From Virgisporangium aliadipatigenens (GTDB lineage: Bacteria > Actinomycetota > Actinomycetes > Mycobacteriales > Micromonosporaceae): DNA of 64,000 nucleotides. The DNA is taken from assembly GCF_016863615.1 (NCBI RefSeq), contig NZ_BOPF01000040.1:31503-95502 (forward strand), written 5' to 3'. How positions within the stretch are numbered: position 1 is the first letter of the stretch; each line of letters opens with the position of its first letter. The notes beneath the pieces were generated by a model that was not told the DNA's origin, searched no databases, and was given only the letters and a program-made list of their open reading frames with translations. Made by a program: the position numbers and the translations under genes. Below, piece after piece: positions 42,931-51,429 of this stretch.

Positions 42931-43641
42931 TCACTTGCTCGGGCTCGGCGCCGCGCTCGGTGGGGTGAAGCGGCCGCCGAGCGCCGCCGCCGTCAGGTCC
43001 ACCGTGATGCTGAACGTGACGGCCGCGCCGGTCGACCCGGTCACCTCGTTGACCATCGGGTTGCCGAGCCCCTTGACGGACTCGAGCGCGTCGGAGAACG
43101 CCGCGATCTGGTCCTTGTTCTTGGCCGTCCCGGCGATCCGCACGAACCCGATCTGCTTCTCCGTGTAGGTCTTCGGCAGGCCGCCGGAGTTCTGCTGGAC
43201 GCCGCCGGCCGCGACCCCGCCGTTGAGCGCGCTGATGTCCACGCCGGCCGGCACCCGGCTGCGGATCTCCGCGAACAGGTCCGCCCACTGGAGGTCGTCC
43301 GCCATCAGCACCTTGAGCTGGTCCTCGATCTGCTTCGAGGAGTTCTTGGTGTCGGTGAGTTCGGCGAACTCCTTCTGCGCGTCCGTGCGCTTCTGCACCT
43401 CGGCCTTGGCGTTCGCCAGGTTCTCCTCGGCCTCACCGGTCTGGAAGCGGGCGATCGAGTACCAGCCGCCCATCACCGCCGTCAGCACGACGACGAGAAT
43501 GATGACGAGCGTGCGGACCCGCTTGTCCCGGCGGTCGTCGACGATCTCCGGCGGCATGAGGTCCGCGGCGATCGGCAGCAGCGGAAGTTCGCGTCCGATG
43601 TGGAGCGTCATCATCTGCTGTTCGGGCATCAACATCGTCAT
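42931..43641 (-). CDS. pilN: Type IV pilus protein PilN
   Basis: The 236-residue protein has a cytoplasmic N-terminus with LPLLPIAADLMPPEI, which resembles the NLLP-type segment by which PilN binds PilM, a membrane helix (about 43-64), a coiled coil (about 70-110) and a globular extracytoplasmic domain. It bridges cytoplasmic PilM and PilO. The ATG begins one base after the pilM stop codon, which implies coupled translation. Confidence 0.88.
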   Translation of the reverse strand: MTMLMPEQQMMTLHIGRELPLLPIAADLMPPEIVDDRRDKRVRTLVIILVVVLTAVMGGWYSIARFQTGEAEENLANAKAEVQKRTDAQKEFAELTDTKNSSKQIEDQLKVLMADDLQWADLFAEIRSRVPAGVDISALNGGVAAGGVQQNSGGLPKTYTEKQIGFVRIAGTAKNKDQIAAFSDALESVKGLGNPMVNEVTGSTGAAVTFSITVDLTAAALGGRFTPPSAAPSPSK

Positions 43642-43642
43642 C

Positions 43643-44671
43643 TCAGGCAGCTCCCAACGTGAGGCCGATCGACACTGCTGCGGAGGTGTGGAAGCCGCTG
43701 AAGTTCTCGGGGCGCAGCCGGCGACCGGGTCGGACCCGGCTCACCGGGTCGGCGATGACGACCTCGACGCTCAGCTGCTCGGTCAGCGACTCGACCAGAC
43801 CCGGCAGTGTCGCGCCGCCGCCGGACAGCCACAGGCGGGTCACCCAGCGCTGGCGTTCGCCGGAGGTGAGGTAGGCGAAGGAGCTGCGCAACTCGCTGAC
43901 CAGCGGACGCACCGCGTCCCGGATCGCGTCGGCGCGTTCGTCCCACTCGCCGGTGTCCGGCCGGATGCCGTGGTCGCACTTGATGCGTTCGGCTTCCTGC
44001 ACGTCGATGCTCAGCCGCTTGGCGATGGCGCTGGTGATCTCCGCGCCGCCGCGGGGGACCGTCCGCACGATGAGCGGCTCGCCGTCGAGGTGGACGATGA
44101 GGCTCGTGATCTGGGCGCCGATGTCGACGACCGCCTCGACCTCGCCGTTGAGTTCGGCGAGGGAACGCAGCAGGGCGAACGTGGCAAGGTCCACCTTCGC
44201 CACGTGCAGGCCCGCCTTCTCGACCGCGCGCACCGCGTTGAGCACCGGCTCCTTGGGCGCCGCGATGAGCAGCCCGCGGACGGTCTCGTTGCGCCCGGGA
44301 TCCTCCAGCGGGTAGAAGTCGAGCAGCGAACGTTCGACCGGAAGGGGAAGCGCGTCGCGGACCTGGAACGGCAGCGACTTGCGCAGCTCCTTCTCGGGAA
44401 GATTCGCCACGGACATCTCGCGGACCACGACCTGAGGGCTCGTCACGCCCAGCACGACGGAGCGGGACCGGAACTTCGCCTGGTGCCACAGGTGCTTGAC
44501 CGCGGCGGTGACGGCCTTCTCGTCCTGCACGTTGCCGCTCTGCACCGCGCCCGGCGGAAGCGCCACCTGGCCGGCCCCGAGCATGGTCGGACCGTCCTTC
44601 GCGTGCGTGGTCTCCACGCCGCGGATCGAGGTCGCCCCGATATCGAGTCCGACCAGATTGACGGAGGCCAT
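43643..44671 (-). CDS. pilM: Type IV pilus actin-like protein PilM
   Basis: The 342-residue protein has an FtsA/actin-like fold with phosphate loops VGLDIGATSIRGVE at the N-terminus and AVVDIGAQITSLIVH near residue 180, and an adenosine segment WLSGGGATLPGL near 287. It is the cytoplasmic part of the PilMNO complex. Its gene lies 25 bases after pilD. Confidence 0.92.
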   Translation of the reverse strand: MASVNLVGLDIGATSIRGVETTHAKDGPTMLGAGQVALPPGAVQSGNVQDEKAVTAAVKHLWHQAKFRSRSVVLGVTSPQVVVREMSVANLPEKELRKSLPFQVRDALPLPVERSLLDFYPLEDPGRNETVRGLLIAAPKEPVLNAVRAVEKAGLHVAKVDLATFALLRSLAELNGEVEAVVDIGAQITSLIVHLDGEPLIVRTVPRGGAEITSAIAKRLSIDVQEAERIKCDHGIRPDTGEWDERADAIRDAVRPLVSELRSSFAYLTSGERQRWVTRLWLSGGGATLPGLVESLTEQLSVEVVIADPVSRVRPGRRLRPENFSGFHTSAAVSIGLTLGAA

Positions 44672-44695
44672 GTCCGAAACCCTTCGTAGAAGGTG

Positions 44696-45484
44696 CTAAA
44701 GGGTGGGGGTCAGCAGGGCGGTGTACCACTGCGCCACGGGTGCGGCGGCGAAGACGGCGACGAGGGCGCCGGCGAGCATGTAGGGGCCGAACGGGATGGC
44801 GGTGCGGCGGTTCGCGCGCCGGGTGGCGAGCATCAGTCCGCCGGCGAGCCCGCCGAGGAGGAACCCGGCGAAGGCACCGACGAGAACCGGCCCCCAGCCG
44901 AGAAAGCCGAGGAAGAGGCCGAGCAGGCCGGCGAGCTTCACGTCACCGAAGCCCATGCCGCCCGGGTACAGCAGGCCGAGGAGCAGATAGAAGCTCCACA
45001 GCACGGCCATGGCGAGCAGTCCGCGGGCCGCGGCCCACAGGTCGCCGGTGACGATCACGGCCGGGGCCAGGAGCGCGGCGCCGACCAGGTACGAGGGGAG
45101 GACGATCGCGTTCGGCAGCCGCCGCACGTCGATGTCGATCATCGCCAGGGCGATCGCGATGGCCGAGAGGTACAGGTAGGCCGGCAGCTCCCAGCTGAAC
45201 CCGAAGCGGGCCGTCACCGCCATGAACAGCAGGGCGGTGGCCGCCTCCACGAGCGGGTAGCGGGCGCTGATCGGTTCCGCGCAGGCGGCGCAGCGGCCGC
45301 GCAGGACCAGCCAGCCGAGCACCGGAACGTTGTGCCACGCCTTGATCGGCGTGTCGCAGCGGGGGCAGTGCGAGCCGGGCCGCAGCAGCGACTCGGCGCG
45401 GGGCACCCGGTGGATCACGACGTTCAGGAACGAGCCGATGGCGAGCCCGAGCACCCCGGTGAGGATGACGAGTGCGGATGCCAT
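44696..45484 (-). CDS. pilD: Prepilin peptidase / N-methyltransferase PilD
   Basis: The 262-residue membrane enzyme has an N-terminal methyltransferase part with the four-cysteine zinc site CPRC and CAAC, and the two catalytic aspartates of the peptidase in IDIDVRRLPN and GFGDVKL. About eight helices are predicted. It would cleave PilA and the PilV- and PilW-like products after Gly. A stem-loop lies between pilA and this gene and may lower its transcription relative to the pilin. Confidence 0.93.
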   Translation of the reverse strand: MASALVILTGVLGLAIGSFLNVVIHRVPRAESLLRPGSHCPRCDTPIKAWHNVPVLGWLVLRGRCAACAEPISARYPLVEAATALLFMAVTARFGFSWELPAYLYLSAIAIALAMIDIDVRRLPNAIVLPSYLVGAALLAPAVIVTGDLWAAARGLLAMAVLWSFYLLLGLLYPGGMGFGDVKLAGLLGLFLGFLGWGPVLVGAFAGFLLGGLAGGLMLATRRANRRTAIPFGPYMLAGALVAVFAAAPVAQWYTALLTPTL

Positions 45485-45523
45485 TGGTTCTTCCCTTCGA
45501 TCGTGTCTGCGGGCCCCTTCGGT

Positions 45524-45558
45524 GGGTGGCGGCCATACGAGCCGGATAGCCGCCACCC
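45524..45558 (-). terminator. Stem-loop between pilA and pilD
   Basis: GGGTGGCGGC (45524-45533) pairs perfectly with GCCGCCACCC (45549-45558) around a 15-base loop, 14 bases after the pilA stop. No T run follows, so it is more likely an attenuator or mRNA-stabilising hairpin that favours pilin over downstream genes. Confidence 0.65.
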
Positions 45559-45572
45559 CCCGAGGGTTCCGA

Positions 45573-46058
45573 TCAGGTGGCCGCCTGGCCGTAGCAGTCG
45601 GCCATGTTGCCGGTCCACTTCTTCACCGAGCCGCCCTTGGCGCTGTTGTAGTAGTAGATCGCCTGGCCGTCGGCGTTCTGCGCGCAGACGTTGTAGTGGG
45701 TGTTGCTCATCCGGCGGTAGAACAGCGTGTTCCCGTCGGAGACGGTCACCGTCTGCGCGGCCGTGCCGGCGTTGCCGTCGGTCAGCGACAGGTTGGTGCC
45801 GGCGTTGCCGTTGTTGTCGGCGTTCGGCGGGTACGTGTTGTTGTTCTCCGTGTAGTACTGCTCGACGGCACTCACCGCACCGCGCACGTCCGACTGAGCG
45901 GACTTGTTCTTGGCGCCCTTGGTGTAGTTCAGGTACGTCGGGATGGCGATCGCGACGAGCACGCCGATGATCACGACGACCACCAGGAGCTCGATCAGCG
46001 TGAAGCCCTTCTCCTCCTGGGCGAGCTTCTTGCGCAACCGACGAAGCGTGACCTGCAT
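45573..46058 (-). CDS. pilA: Major type IV pilin PilA
   Basis: The 161-residue prepilin has a basic leader, cleavage between Gly18 and Phe19 (EEKGFTLIELL) and Glu23 at mature position 5, then the long hydrophobic helix that packs in the pilus core. The globular part is Asn/Tyr-rich with two cysteines (VCAQN and DCYGQ) that probably form the D-loop disulfide. AGGAGG lies 5 bases before ATG at 46058, the strongest ribosome binding site of the locus. It is the only full pilin of normal size here. Confidence 0.95.
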   Translation of the reverse strand: MQVTLRRLRKKLAQEEKGFTLIELLVVVVIIGVLVAIAIPTYLNYTKGAKNKSAQSDVRGAVSAVEQYYTENNNTYPPNADNNGNAGTNLSLTDGNAGTAAQTVTVSDGNTLFYRRMSNTHYNVCAQNADGQAIYYYNSAKGGSVKKWTGNMADCYGQAAT

Positions 46059-46122
46059 TGGAGCCTCCTGTGACTCGATTTCTTTGGGGTGGGACTAGGG
46101 GGTGTACCAACCAGGGGGAGCC

Positions 46123-47358
46123 TCAGTCGGCGCCCTGGATGTTCTGGAAGATGTCGAACATCGGCAGGTAGAGCGTGATGACCATGCCGCCGACCACACC
46201 GCCCATGAGCAGCACCATGATCGGTTCGATGGCCGCGGTGAGAGACTCGGCGGCGCTGTCGACCTCCCGGTCGTAGAAGTCGGCCACCTTGTCCAGCATC
46301 TGACTGATCTGGCCGCTTTCCTCGCCGACCTCGATCATCTGGGTCACCATGCGCGGGAAGACGGCGTGCTTGCTCATCGGCGCCGACATCGCCTGGCCGT
46401 CGCGCACGGACTGCGCGAGGTCGGCCATGGCGTTGCCGATGACGGCGTTGCCGGTGGTGGCGCCGACCACCTCCAGCGCCTGCATGACCGGGACGCCGAC
46501 GCCGAGGAGCGTGCCGAGGTTGCGGGAGAACCGGCTGATCGCGATCTTCGTGAACAGCGGCCCGAAGACCGGCACCTTGAGCTTCATGCGGTCGAACCAC
46601 AACCGCAGGCCCGGCTTCGCCTTGAGCCCCTTGCGGAAGAGGATCGTGCCGACGACGCCGACGACCACGGCCAGCGGCAGCGACCAGACGAGGCTGTGGC
46701 TGGCGTCCACGATCAGCTGCGTGGGCAGCGGGAGCTTGCCGCCGAGCTGCTTGAACATGCCCTCGAAGATCGGGACGATGAACTTCAGCACGCCGGAGAT
46801 CAGGATGCCGGTGAAGCCGAGCACGATCACCGGGTAGGTCATCGCACTCTTGATCTTGCCCCGGAGAACGGCGTCCTTCTCGAAGTTGAACGCGATGCGC
46901 TCCAGTGCGCCGTCCAGGAAACCGCCGGTCTCGCCGGCGCGCACCATGGCGATCATCAGCAGCGGGAAGATCTTCTCCTGCCGGGCGAACGCCGCCGACA
47001 GGGCCATGCCGCCCTCGATGTCCAGGCGCACCTCGTTGAGCGCCTTGCGCATCGCCGGCTTGGTGGCCTGATCCTCCAGCACCGCGAGCGAGCGCAGCAG
47101 GGACATGCCGGACGACGTCATCGTCGCGAACTGGCGGGAGAACACCGCCAGGTCCTTGAGCTTGACCCGACCGCCGATGCCCGGGATCGTCAGTTCCTTG
47201 GACAGGCCGCCGCCCGCCTCGGAGATCTTCAGCGGCACCTGGCCCTGCTGGCGCAGCAGCTGCGCCGCGGCGGTCTCGTTCGCCGCCTCGATCTTCCCCT
47301 TGGCCTGCTTGCCGTCGGCCCCGAGCGCCTTGTACTCGAACGTCTTCGTGAGCGCCAT
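46123..47358 (-). CDS. pilC: Type IV pilus platform protein PilC
   Basis: The 411-residue polytopic protein has two T2SSF domains (about 70-195 and 275-400), with FSRQFATMTSSGMSLLRSL opening the first and RFSRNLGTLLGVGVPVMQAL the second, and three helices. It sits in the membrane and transmits ATPase motion to the pilin. Only 5 bases separate it from pilT. Confidence 0.94.
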   Translation of the reverse strand: MALTKTFEYKALGADGKQAKGKIEAANETAAAQLLRQQGQVPLKISEAGGGLSKELTIPGIGGRVKLKDLAVFSRQFATMTSSGMSLLRSLAVLEDQATKPAMRKALNEVRLDIEGGMALSAAFARQEKIFPLLMIAMVRAGETGGFLDGALERIAFNFEKDAVLRGKIKSAMTYPVIVLGFTGILISGVLKFIVPIFEGMFKQLGGKLPLPTQLIVDASHSLVWSLPLAVVVGVVGTILFRKGLKAKPGLRLWFDRMKLKVPVFGPLFTKIAISRFSRNLGTLLGVGVPVMQALEVVGATTGNAVIGNAMADLAQSVRDGQAMSAPMSKHAVFPRMVTQMIEVGEESGQISQMLDKVADFYDREVDSAAESLTAAIEPIMVLLMGGVVGGMVITLYLPMFDIFQNIQGAD

Positions 47359-47363
47359 CGCGA

Positions 47364-48485
47364 TCAGCCCCTACCGGCCAGGCGCTTGAGCTCCTCGGGG
47401 GAGTGGCACAGCTCGAGGGCGTTCTCCATCTTGATGATGCCGGCGCGGATCTTCTCCGCGAGGTGCTGGTCGAACGAGAGCATGCCCTCGCCGCCGCCGG
47501 ACTGCATGAACGACGGGATCTGGTGGCTCTTGCCCTCGCGGATGAGGTTCCGGATGGCCGGCGTCGCCATCATGATCTCGGTGATGACGGTCCGGCCCTT
47601 GCCGTCGGCCGTGGGGCACAGCGCCTGCGTCAGCACGCCCTGCAGCGCCATCGACAGCTGCGAACGGATCTGCTGCTGCTGGTGCGGCGGGTAGATGTCG
47701 ACGACGCGGTCGACGGTCTGCGTGGCGCTCTGCGTGTGCAGGGTCGCCAGCACCAGGTGACCGGTCTCGGCGGCGGTCAACGCCGTCGACGTCGTCTCCA
47801 GGTCGCGGAGCTCACCGACGAGGATGATGTCCGGGTCCTGCCGCAGCGCGTGCTTGAGCGCCGTCGCGAAGGTCTCGGTGTCGGCACCGACCTCGCGCTG
47901 GTTGATCAGGCACCGCTTGTGCTGGTGCAGGAACTCGATCGGGTCCTCGATGGTGACGATGTGGTCCGGGCGGGTCCGGTTGGCCAGGTCGAGGATCGAC
48001 GCCAGCGTGGTGGTCTTGCCGGAACCGGTGGGGCCGGTCACCAGCACCAGTCCGCGCGGGAGGTGCGCGAAGCGGGCGACCTGCTCGGGCACGCCCAGTT
48101 CGTCGAGCGGCTTGATCCGGTGCGGGATCGACCGGAACACCGCGCCGACGGAGCCGCGCTGGAGGTAGACGTTCACGCGGAACCGGGAGACCCGCTCGAT
48201 GCTGTACGCGAAGTCGAGTTCGCGGGAGTTGGTGAAGGTGGCCCACTGGGACTCGCTGGCGGCGGCGCGCATCAGGATCGCCGTGTCGTGCGGCTCGAGG
48301 CGCGGGTAGTCCGGCAGGTACTGCATCCCGCCGTGCACGCGAACGGTCGGCGGCGCACCGACGGTCAGGTGGAGGTCGGACCCCTTGAGGTTGACCATGG
48401 AAACGAGCATCGCGTCGAGCGAGGCACGCGCTTCGGCGCGTTCGTCCTGCCCCACGGGGCGGTCGGCGATCTGAAGTGCCTCCAC
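47364..48485 (-). CDS. pilT: Pilus retraction ATPase PilT
   Basis: The 373-residue ATPase has Walker A GPTGSGKTT, Asp box ITIEDPIEF-like (VTIEDPIEF), Walker B DPDIILVGELRD and the His box HLVLATLHT. Its length and lack of a MshEN domain or zinc site mark it as PilT, which drives pilus retraction. The C-terminal segment lacks the long AIRNLIREGK extension differences that would suggest PilU. Retraction implies twitching or DNA uptake-like function or surface sensing. Confidence 0.94.
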   Translation of the reverse strand: MEALQIADRPVGQDERAEARASLDAMLVSMVNLKGSDLHLTVGAPPTVRVHGGMQYLPDYPRLEPHDTAILMRAAASESQWATFTNSRELDFAYSIERVSRFRVNVYLQRGSVGAVFRSIPHRIKPLDELGVPEQVARFAHLPRGLVLVTGPTGSGKTTTLASILDLANRTRPDHIVTIEDPIEFLHQHKRCLINQREVGADTETFATALKHALRQDPDIILVGELRDLETTSTALTAAETGHLVLATLHTQSATQTVDRVVDIYPPHQQQQIRSQLSMALQGVLTQALCPTADGKGRTVITEIMMATPAIRNLIREGKSHQIPSFMQSGGGEGMLSFDQHLAEKIRAGIIKMENALELCHSPEELKRLAGRG

Positions 48486-48606
48486 CGTCGTTCTCCTCGT
48501 CGTTCGGCTCGTACATGGGGAATTTCGACCGTCCGGGCGGGCGGTTTAGGAAGGCGGTGTATGCCTCGTCACAGGAACAGGTATGCGCCGGCTCAACCCA
48601 CGCGTC

Positions 48607-50274
48607 CTACACCGCAACTCGCATCACCTCTGCCACCGAGGTGTGGCCCTCCTGGGCCTTCAGCAGCCCGTCCACCCGCAGCGAGTGCATGCCCTGTTCG
48701 GCGGCGACGCGGCCGATCTCGTTGGACGAGGCGTGCTTGATGGTCAGGTGCTCGATCTCGGCCGACATCGGCATCACCTCGTGCAGCGCGATCCGGCCGC
48801 GGTAGCCCGTGTTCGAGCACGAACGGCAGCCGACCGGCACGTGCAGCAGCCCGGGCGCGCCGATCAGGTCGTAGGGCCAGCGGCAGCCCTCCAGCTCCGC
48901 CTCGGTCGGCTCGCGCTCCGACTTGCACCAGTCGCAGAGCCGGCGGGCCAGCCGCTGGGCCAGCACGCAGTCCACGGAGGAGCCGACCAGGAACGGCTCG
49001 ATGCCCATCTCGGTCAACCGGGTGATGGCACCGGGTGCGTCGTTCGTGTGCAGGGTGGAGAGCACGAGGTGGCCGGTGAGGGAGGCCTCCACGGCGAGCT
49101 GGGCGGTCACCCGGTCCCGGATTTCGCCGATCAGCACGACGTCCGGGTCGGACCGCAGGATGGCCGGCAGCACCGCCGCGAACGTCATGCCGGCCTTGTG
49201 GTCGACCTGCACCTGGTTGATGCCGGGCAGCCGGAACTCGACCGGGTCCTCGACGGTGATGATGTTGACCGTGGGCTTGTTGATCTTCGCGAGGGTGGCG
49301 TAGAGCGTGGTCGACTTGCCCGATCCGGTCGGCCCCGTCACGAGGAGCATCCCGTGCGGCTTCACGAACGACTTCGAGAACCGCTCGTAGTTGGTGTCGG
49401 TGAAGCCGAGCGTCTTCAGGTCCAGGTCCATGCCGCCGGTGTCGAGCACCCGCAGGACGACCTTCTCGCCCCAGACCGTCGGCATCGTGGCGGTCCGCAG
49501 GTCGACCGCGCGGTTGCCGAGCTGCACGGTGATGCGGCCGTTCTGCGGCACGCGGCGCTCGGTGATGTCGACGTTCGACATGATCTTCAGGCGGGAGATG
49601 AGCGCGGACTGGACGTTCTTCGGCACCGTGTCGATCTCGTGCAGCACGCCGTCGATCCGGTAGCGGACCCGCATCTCGTGTTCGCCCGGCTCCAGGTGCA
49701 GGTCGGAGACGCGGTTCTGGATGGCCTGTTCCAGCAGCGAGTTGACGTAGCGCACGACCGGCGCGTCCTCGTCGTTGGCGGCGAGGTCGTTGACCACCAC
49801 CGTCTCGGTGGCCTCGGTCTCGGCCACGTCGCCGAGGTCGTTCACCTCGCGCTTCAGGCGGTCGATGATCTTGCGCAGCTCGGTGCGGGCCACCACGACC
49901 GGCCGCACGAACAGGCCGGTCGCGGCGCGCACGTCGTCCAGCGCCAGGATGTCGTCCGGGTCGGTGATACCCACGACGATCTCGTCGTCGGTGAGCGAGA
50001 GCCCGAGGACCCGGTGCCGCAGCACCATCGCCATCGGGATCTTCTGTACCGCCTGCGGTTCGATCGGATAGCCGACCAGGTCGACGAAGGGGATGCCGGT
50101 GGACTCGGCCGACGCCTGGGTCAGCTGGTCCTCGGTGACCACCCGGTCGTTGATCAGGACGGCCCGGACGGAGCGGCCCGTGCGCAATGCCTCGTCGGCG
50201 GCCTTGTCCAGCGCCTCTGGATCGACACCCAACTTCTTCAGGGCGTCGAGCATCGCTCCGTGTCTCTGGTACAT
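48607..50274 (-). CDS. pilB: Pilus extension ATPase PilB
   Basis: The 555-residue ATPase has an N-terminal MshEN-like region (about 5-140), where GRSVRAVLINDRVVTEDQL resembles the second c-di-GMP-binding repeat of this domain, a central part, Walker A GPTGSGKST (about 316-324), Walker B DPDVVLIGEIRD and a zinc site CDWC...CRSC near residues 450-490. It powers pilus extension. It is the first gene of the operon; GAGGAG lies before its ATG at 50274, and a FliA/WhiG-type promoter lies about 47 bases upstream. Confidence 0.94.
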   Translation of the reverse strand: MYQRHGAMLDALKKLGVDPEALDKAADEALRTGRSVRAVLINDRVVTEDQLTQASAESTGIPFVDLVGYPIEPQAVQKIPMAMVLRHRVLGLSLTDDEIVVGITDPDDILALDDVRAATGLFVRPVVVARTELRKIIDRLKREVNDLGDVAETEATETVVVNDLAANDEDAPVVRYVNSLLEQAIQNRVSDLHLEPGEHEMRVRYRIDGVLHEIDTVPKNVQSALISRLKIMSNVDITERRVPQNGRITVQLGNRAVDLRTATMPTVWGEKVVLRVLDTGGMDLDLKTLGFTDTNYERFSKSFVKPHGMLLVTGPTGSGKSTTLYATLAKINKPTVNIITVEDPVEFRLPGINQVQVDHKAGMTFAAVLPAILRSDPDVVLIGEIRDRVTAQLAVEASLTGHLVLSTLHTNDAPGAITRLTEMGIEPFLVGSSVDCVLAQRLARRLCDWCKSEREPTEAELEGCRWPYDLIGAPGLLHVPVGCRSCSNTGYRGRIALHEVMPMSAEIEHLTIKHASSNEIGRVAAEQGMHSLRVDGLLKAQEGHTSVAEVMRVAV

Positions 50275-50320
50275 GGCTCCTCAGTCACACCGCGCGGGCA
50301 CCGGGTCGTGTCCGGTCAAC

Positions 50321-50348
50321 TCATCGGCCGGAAATCGCGCCACCTGAG
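50321..50348 (-). promoter_or_regulatory. FliA/WhiG-type promoter of the pil operon
   Basis: On the minus strand, CTCA (50345-50348) and GCCGATGA (50321-50328) are 16 bases apart. The known consensus of motility/sporulation sigma factors of this class ends in GCCGATAA with a TAAA or CTCA-like -35 about 15-16 bases away; one base of the -10 differs. It is placed correctly to transcribe pilB. Confidence 0.65.
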
Positions 50349-50374
50349 GGACTTGCTGCCCCTAGGCCCGGTAT

Positions 50375-50411
50375 GACAAGGGATGGCCGGGCTGCGGCGG
50401 GCTCCCTTGTC
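50375..50411. promoter_or_regulatory. Inverted repeat upstream of the pil promoter
   Basis: GACAAGGGA (50375-50383) and TCCCTTGTC (50403-50411) are perfect inverted repeats with a 19-base spacer, beginning 27 bases upstream of the -35 element. It could bind an activator. Confidence 0.45.
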
Positions 50412-50460
50412 GCGCCGTGCCCAGGCGTCGAGTGTGTGCACGGGCGCGTGCAATGAGAAA

Positions 50461-50485
50461 CGCCCCGCCGGGTTTCGGCGGGGCG
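50461..50485 (-). terminator. Intrinsic terminator of the 82-residue gene
   Basis: CGCCCCGCC and GGCGGGGCG form a perfect 9-bp stem with a 7-base loop; on the minus strand TTTCTC follows. It lies 15 bases past the stop at 50501. Confidence 0.85.
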
Positions 50486-50500
50486 TGTGTCGGACGAGTC

Positions 50501-50749
50501 TCAGGCAGTGGCGGGATCGTGTCCCGGGACGGGGGCGCCCCGCTGGAGCGCCAGAAGGTGCACCCAGGCCCAGGTGGCCCGGTCGGCCACGAGGAGCGGG
50601 TCCGGACCCTCCGACAGCGGCGGTGCGCCGTGCCGGTCGAGCGCCGCTGCTGCCTGGTGCCATGCGTTCATCGCGTCGGCCAGTTCCTCGCGCGCGGCCG
50701 CGTAGCCGCGCTCGTGTGCGAGGTCGTGTGCCGGGGGAGGGGCACTCAT
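50501..50749 (-). CDS. Small protein of unknown function
   Basis: The 82-residue protein is helical and rich in Ala and His (HDLAHERGYAAAREELADAMNAWHQAAAALDRHG). No domain is recognised. Support for it being real comes from a TACGAT box 7 bases before the ATG at 50749 and a strong intrinsic terminator just after the stop, which together make a compact single-gene unit next to the pil promoter. Confidence 0.7.
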   Translation of the reverse strand: MSAPPPAHDLAHERGYAAAREELADAMNAWHQAAAALDRHGAPPLSEGPDPLLVADRATWAWVHLLALQRGAPVPGHDPATA

Positions 50750-50756
50750 GTTCCGG

Positions 50757-50762
50757 ATCGTA
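50757..50762 (-). promoter_or_regulatory. Leaderless -10 box
   Basis: TACGAT on the minus strand, 7 bases before ATG at 50749. Confidence 0.5.
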
Positions 50763-50829
50763 TGCAGTCTTCCGCTGCTTTCTTAACGGTTGGTTAATGC
50801 CAACTTTTGCCGAACGTGATCACCCGGGC

Positions 50830-51405
50830 TCAAACGGCGGCGATCCACAGGGGTCCGGGCACCGTTTTCCCCTCCAATGCGGACGGATCAACGCTCCAGG
50901 CTCCGGCGATTCGCAACACATCGGACTCGCCCACGAGCAGCCCGTCCTCGTCGTCCGGCGCCTCGGCCGGCACCCCGACGGCGCGTTCGACCTCGTCCGG
51001 CTGGCCCCACCAGGCGACGACCGTCCCGTCGGCACCGAGGAACCCGAACCGCCGCACCGGCACGCCGTCGACCGCGCGTTCCCAGCGGTGCAGCTCCTCG
51101 ACCCGGTTGGTCGCGAAGAACTGCACCTCGGTGCCGAGCGTCGCGGAGAGCGCCGGCACGTCGACCTTCGCGTCGGCGCGCAGCAGCCAGCGGCCGGCCA
51201 CCAGGGTCCACTCGCTCCCGCCGGCGCCCGGAAGCGGCGGCGTGACGGCCACCCGGTCGTCGGTCAGGTGGGCGAGGTCGATCCCCGCGCGCCAGCCCGC
51301 CGTCCCCAACTCCCGCAGCGCCAACGCCGCGATGACCTTCTCCGGGGGCACCCCGCGCACTGCGAGCCACGCCTGCTTCCCGCCGAACCCCACCCCGATG
51401 TCCAC
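50830..51405 (-). CDS. Unknown protein
   Basis: The 191-residue soluble protein begins MDIGVGFGGKQAWLAVRGV and has FFATNRVEELHRWERAVDGVPVRRFGFLGADG, a Trp- and Arg-rich segment also seen in uncharacterised actinobacterial proteins, and a final acidic part EDGLLVGESDVLRIAGAW. No catalytic motif or membrane segment is seen. GTG at 51405 lies 6 bases after TAGCGT. The family A palindrome upstream separates it from the peptidase gene, so it is probably a separate transcription unit. Confidence 0.75.
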   Translation of the reverse strand: MDIGVGFGGKQAWLAVRGVPPEKVIAALALRELGTAGWRAGIDLAHLTDDRVAVTPPLPGAGGSEWTLVAGRWLLRADAKVDVPALSATLGTEVQFFATNRVEELHRWERAVDGVPVRRFGFLGADGTVVAWWGQPDEVERAVGVPAEAPDDEDGLLVGESDVLRIAGAWSVDPSALEGKTVPGPLWIAAV

Positions 51406-51411
51406 GGACCC

Positions 51412-51417
51412 ACGCTA
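51412..51417 (-). promoter_or_regulatory. Leaderless -10 box
   Basis: TAGCGT on the minus strand, 6 bases before GTG at 51405. Confidence 0.5.
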
Positions 51418-51429
51418 GCTCTCTCGGTG

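Noticed and set aside
38368..50274. Type II secretion or Tad pilus locus
   Set aside because: PilT, PilM, PilN, PilO and PilD with a class III-like prepilin leader are all present and there is no CpaF/TadB-type gene, so type IVa-like pili fit better.
50286..50300. TcrA-type direct repeat box before pilB
   Set aside because: ACACCG and GCACCG occur near each other, but they do not fit the repeat pattern I recall for that regulator.
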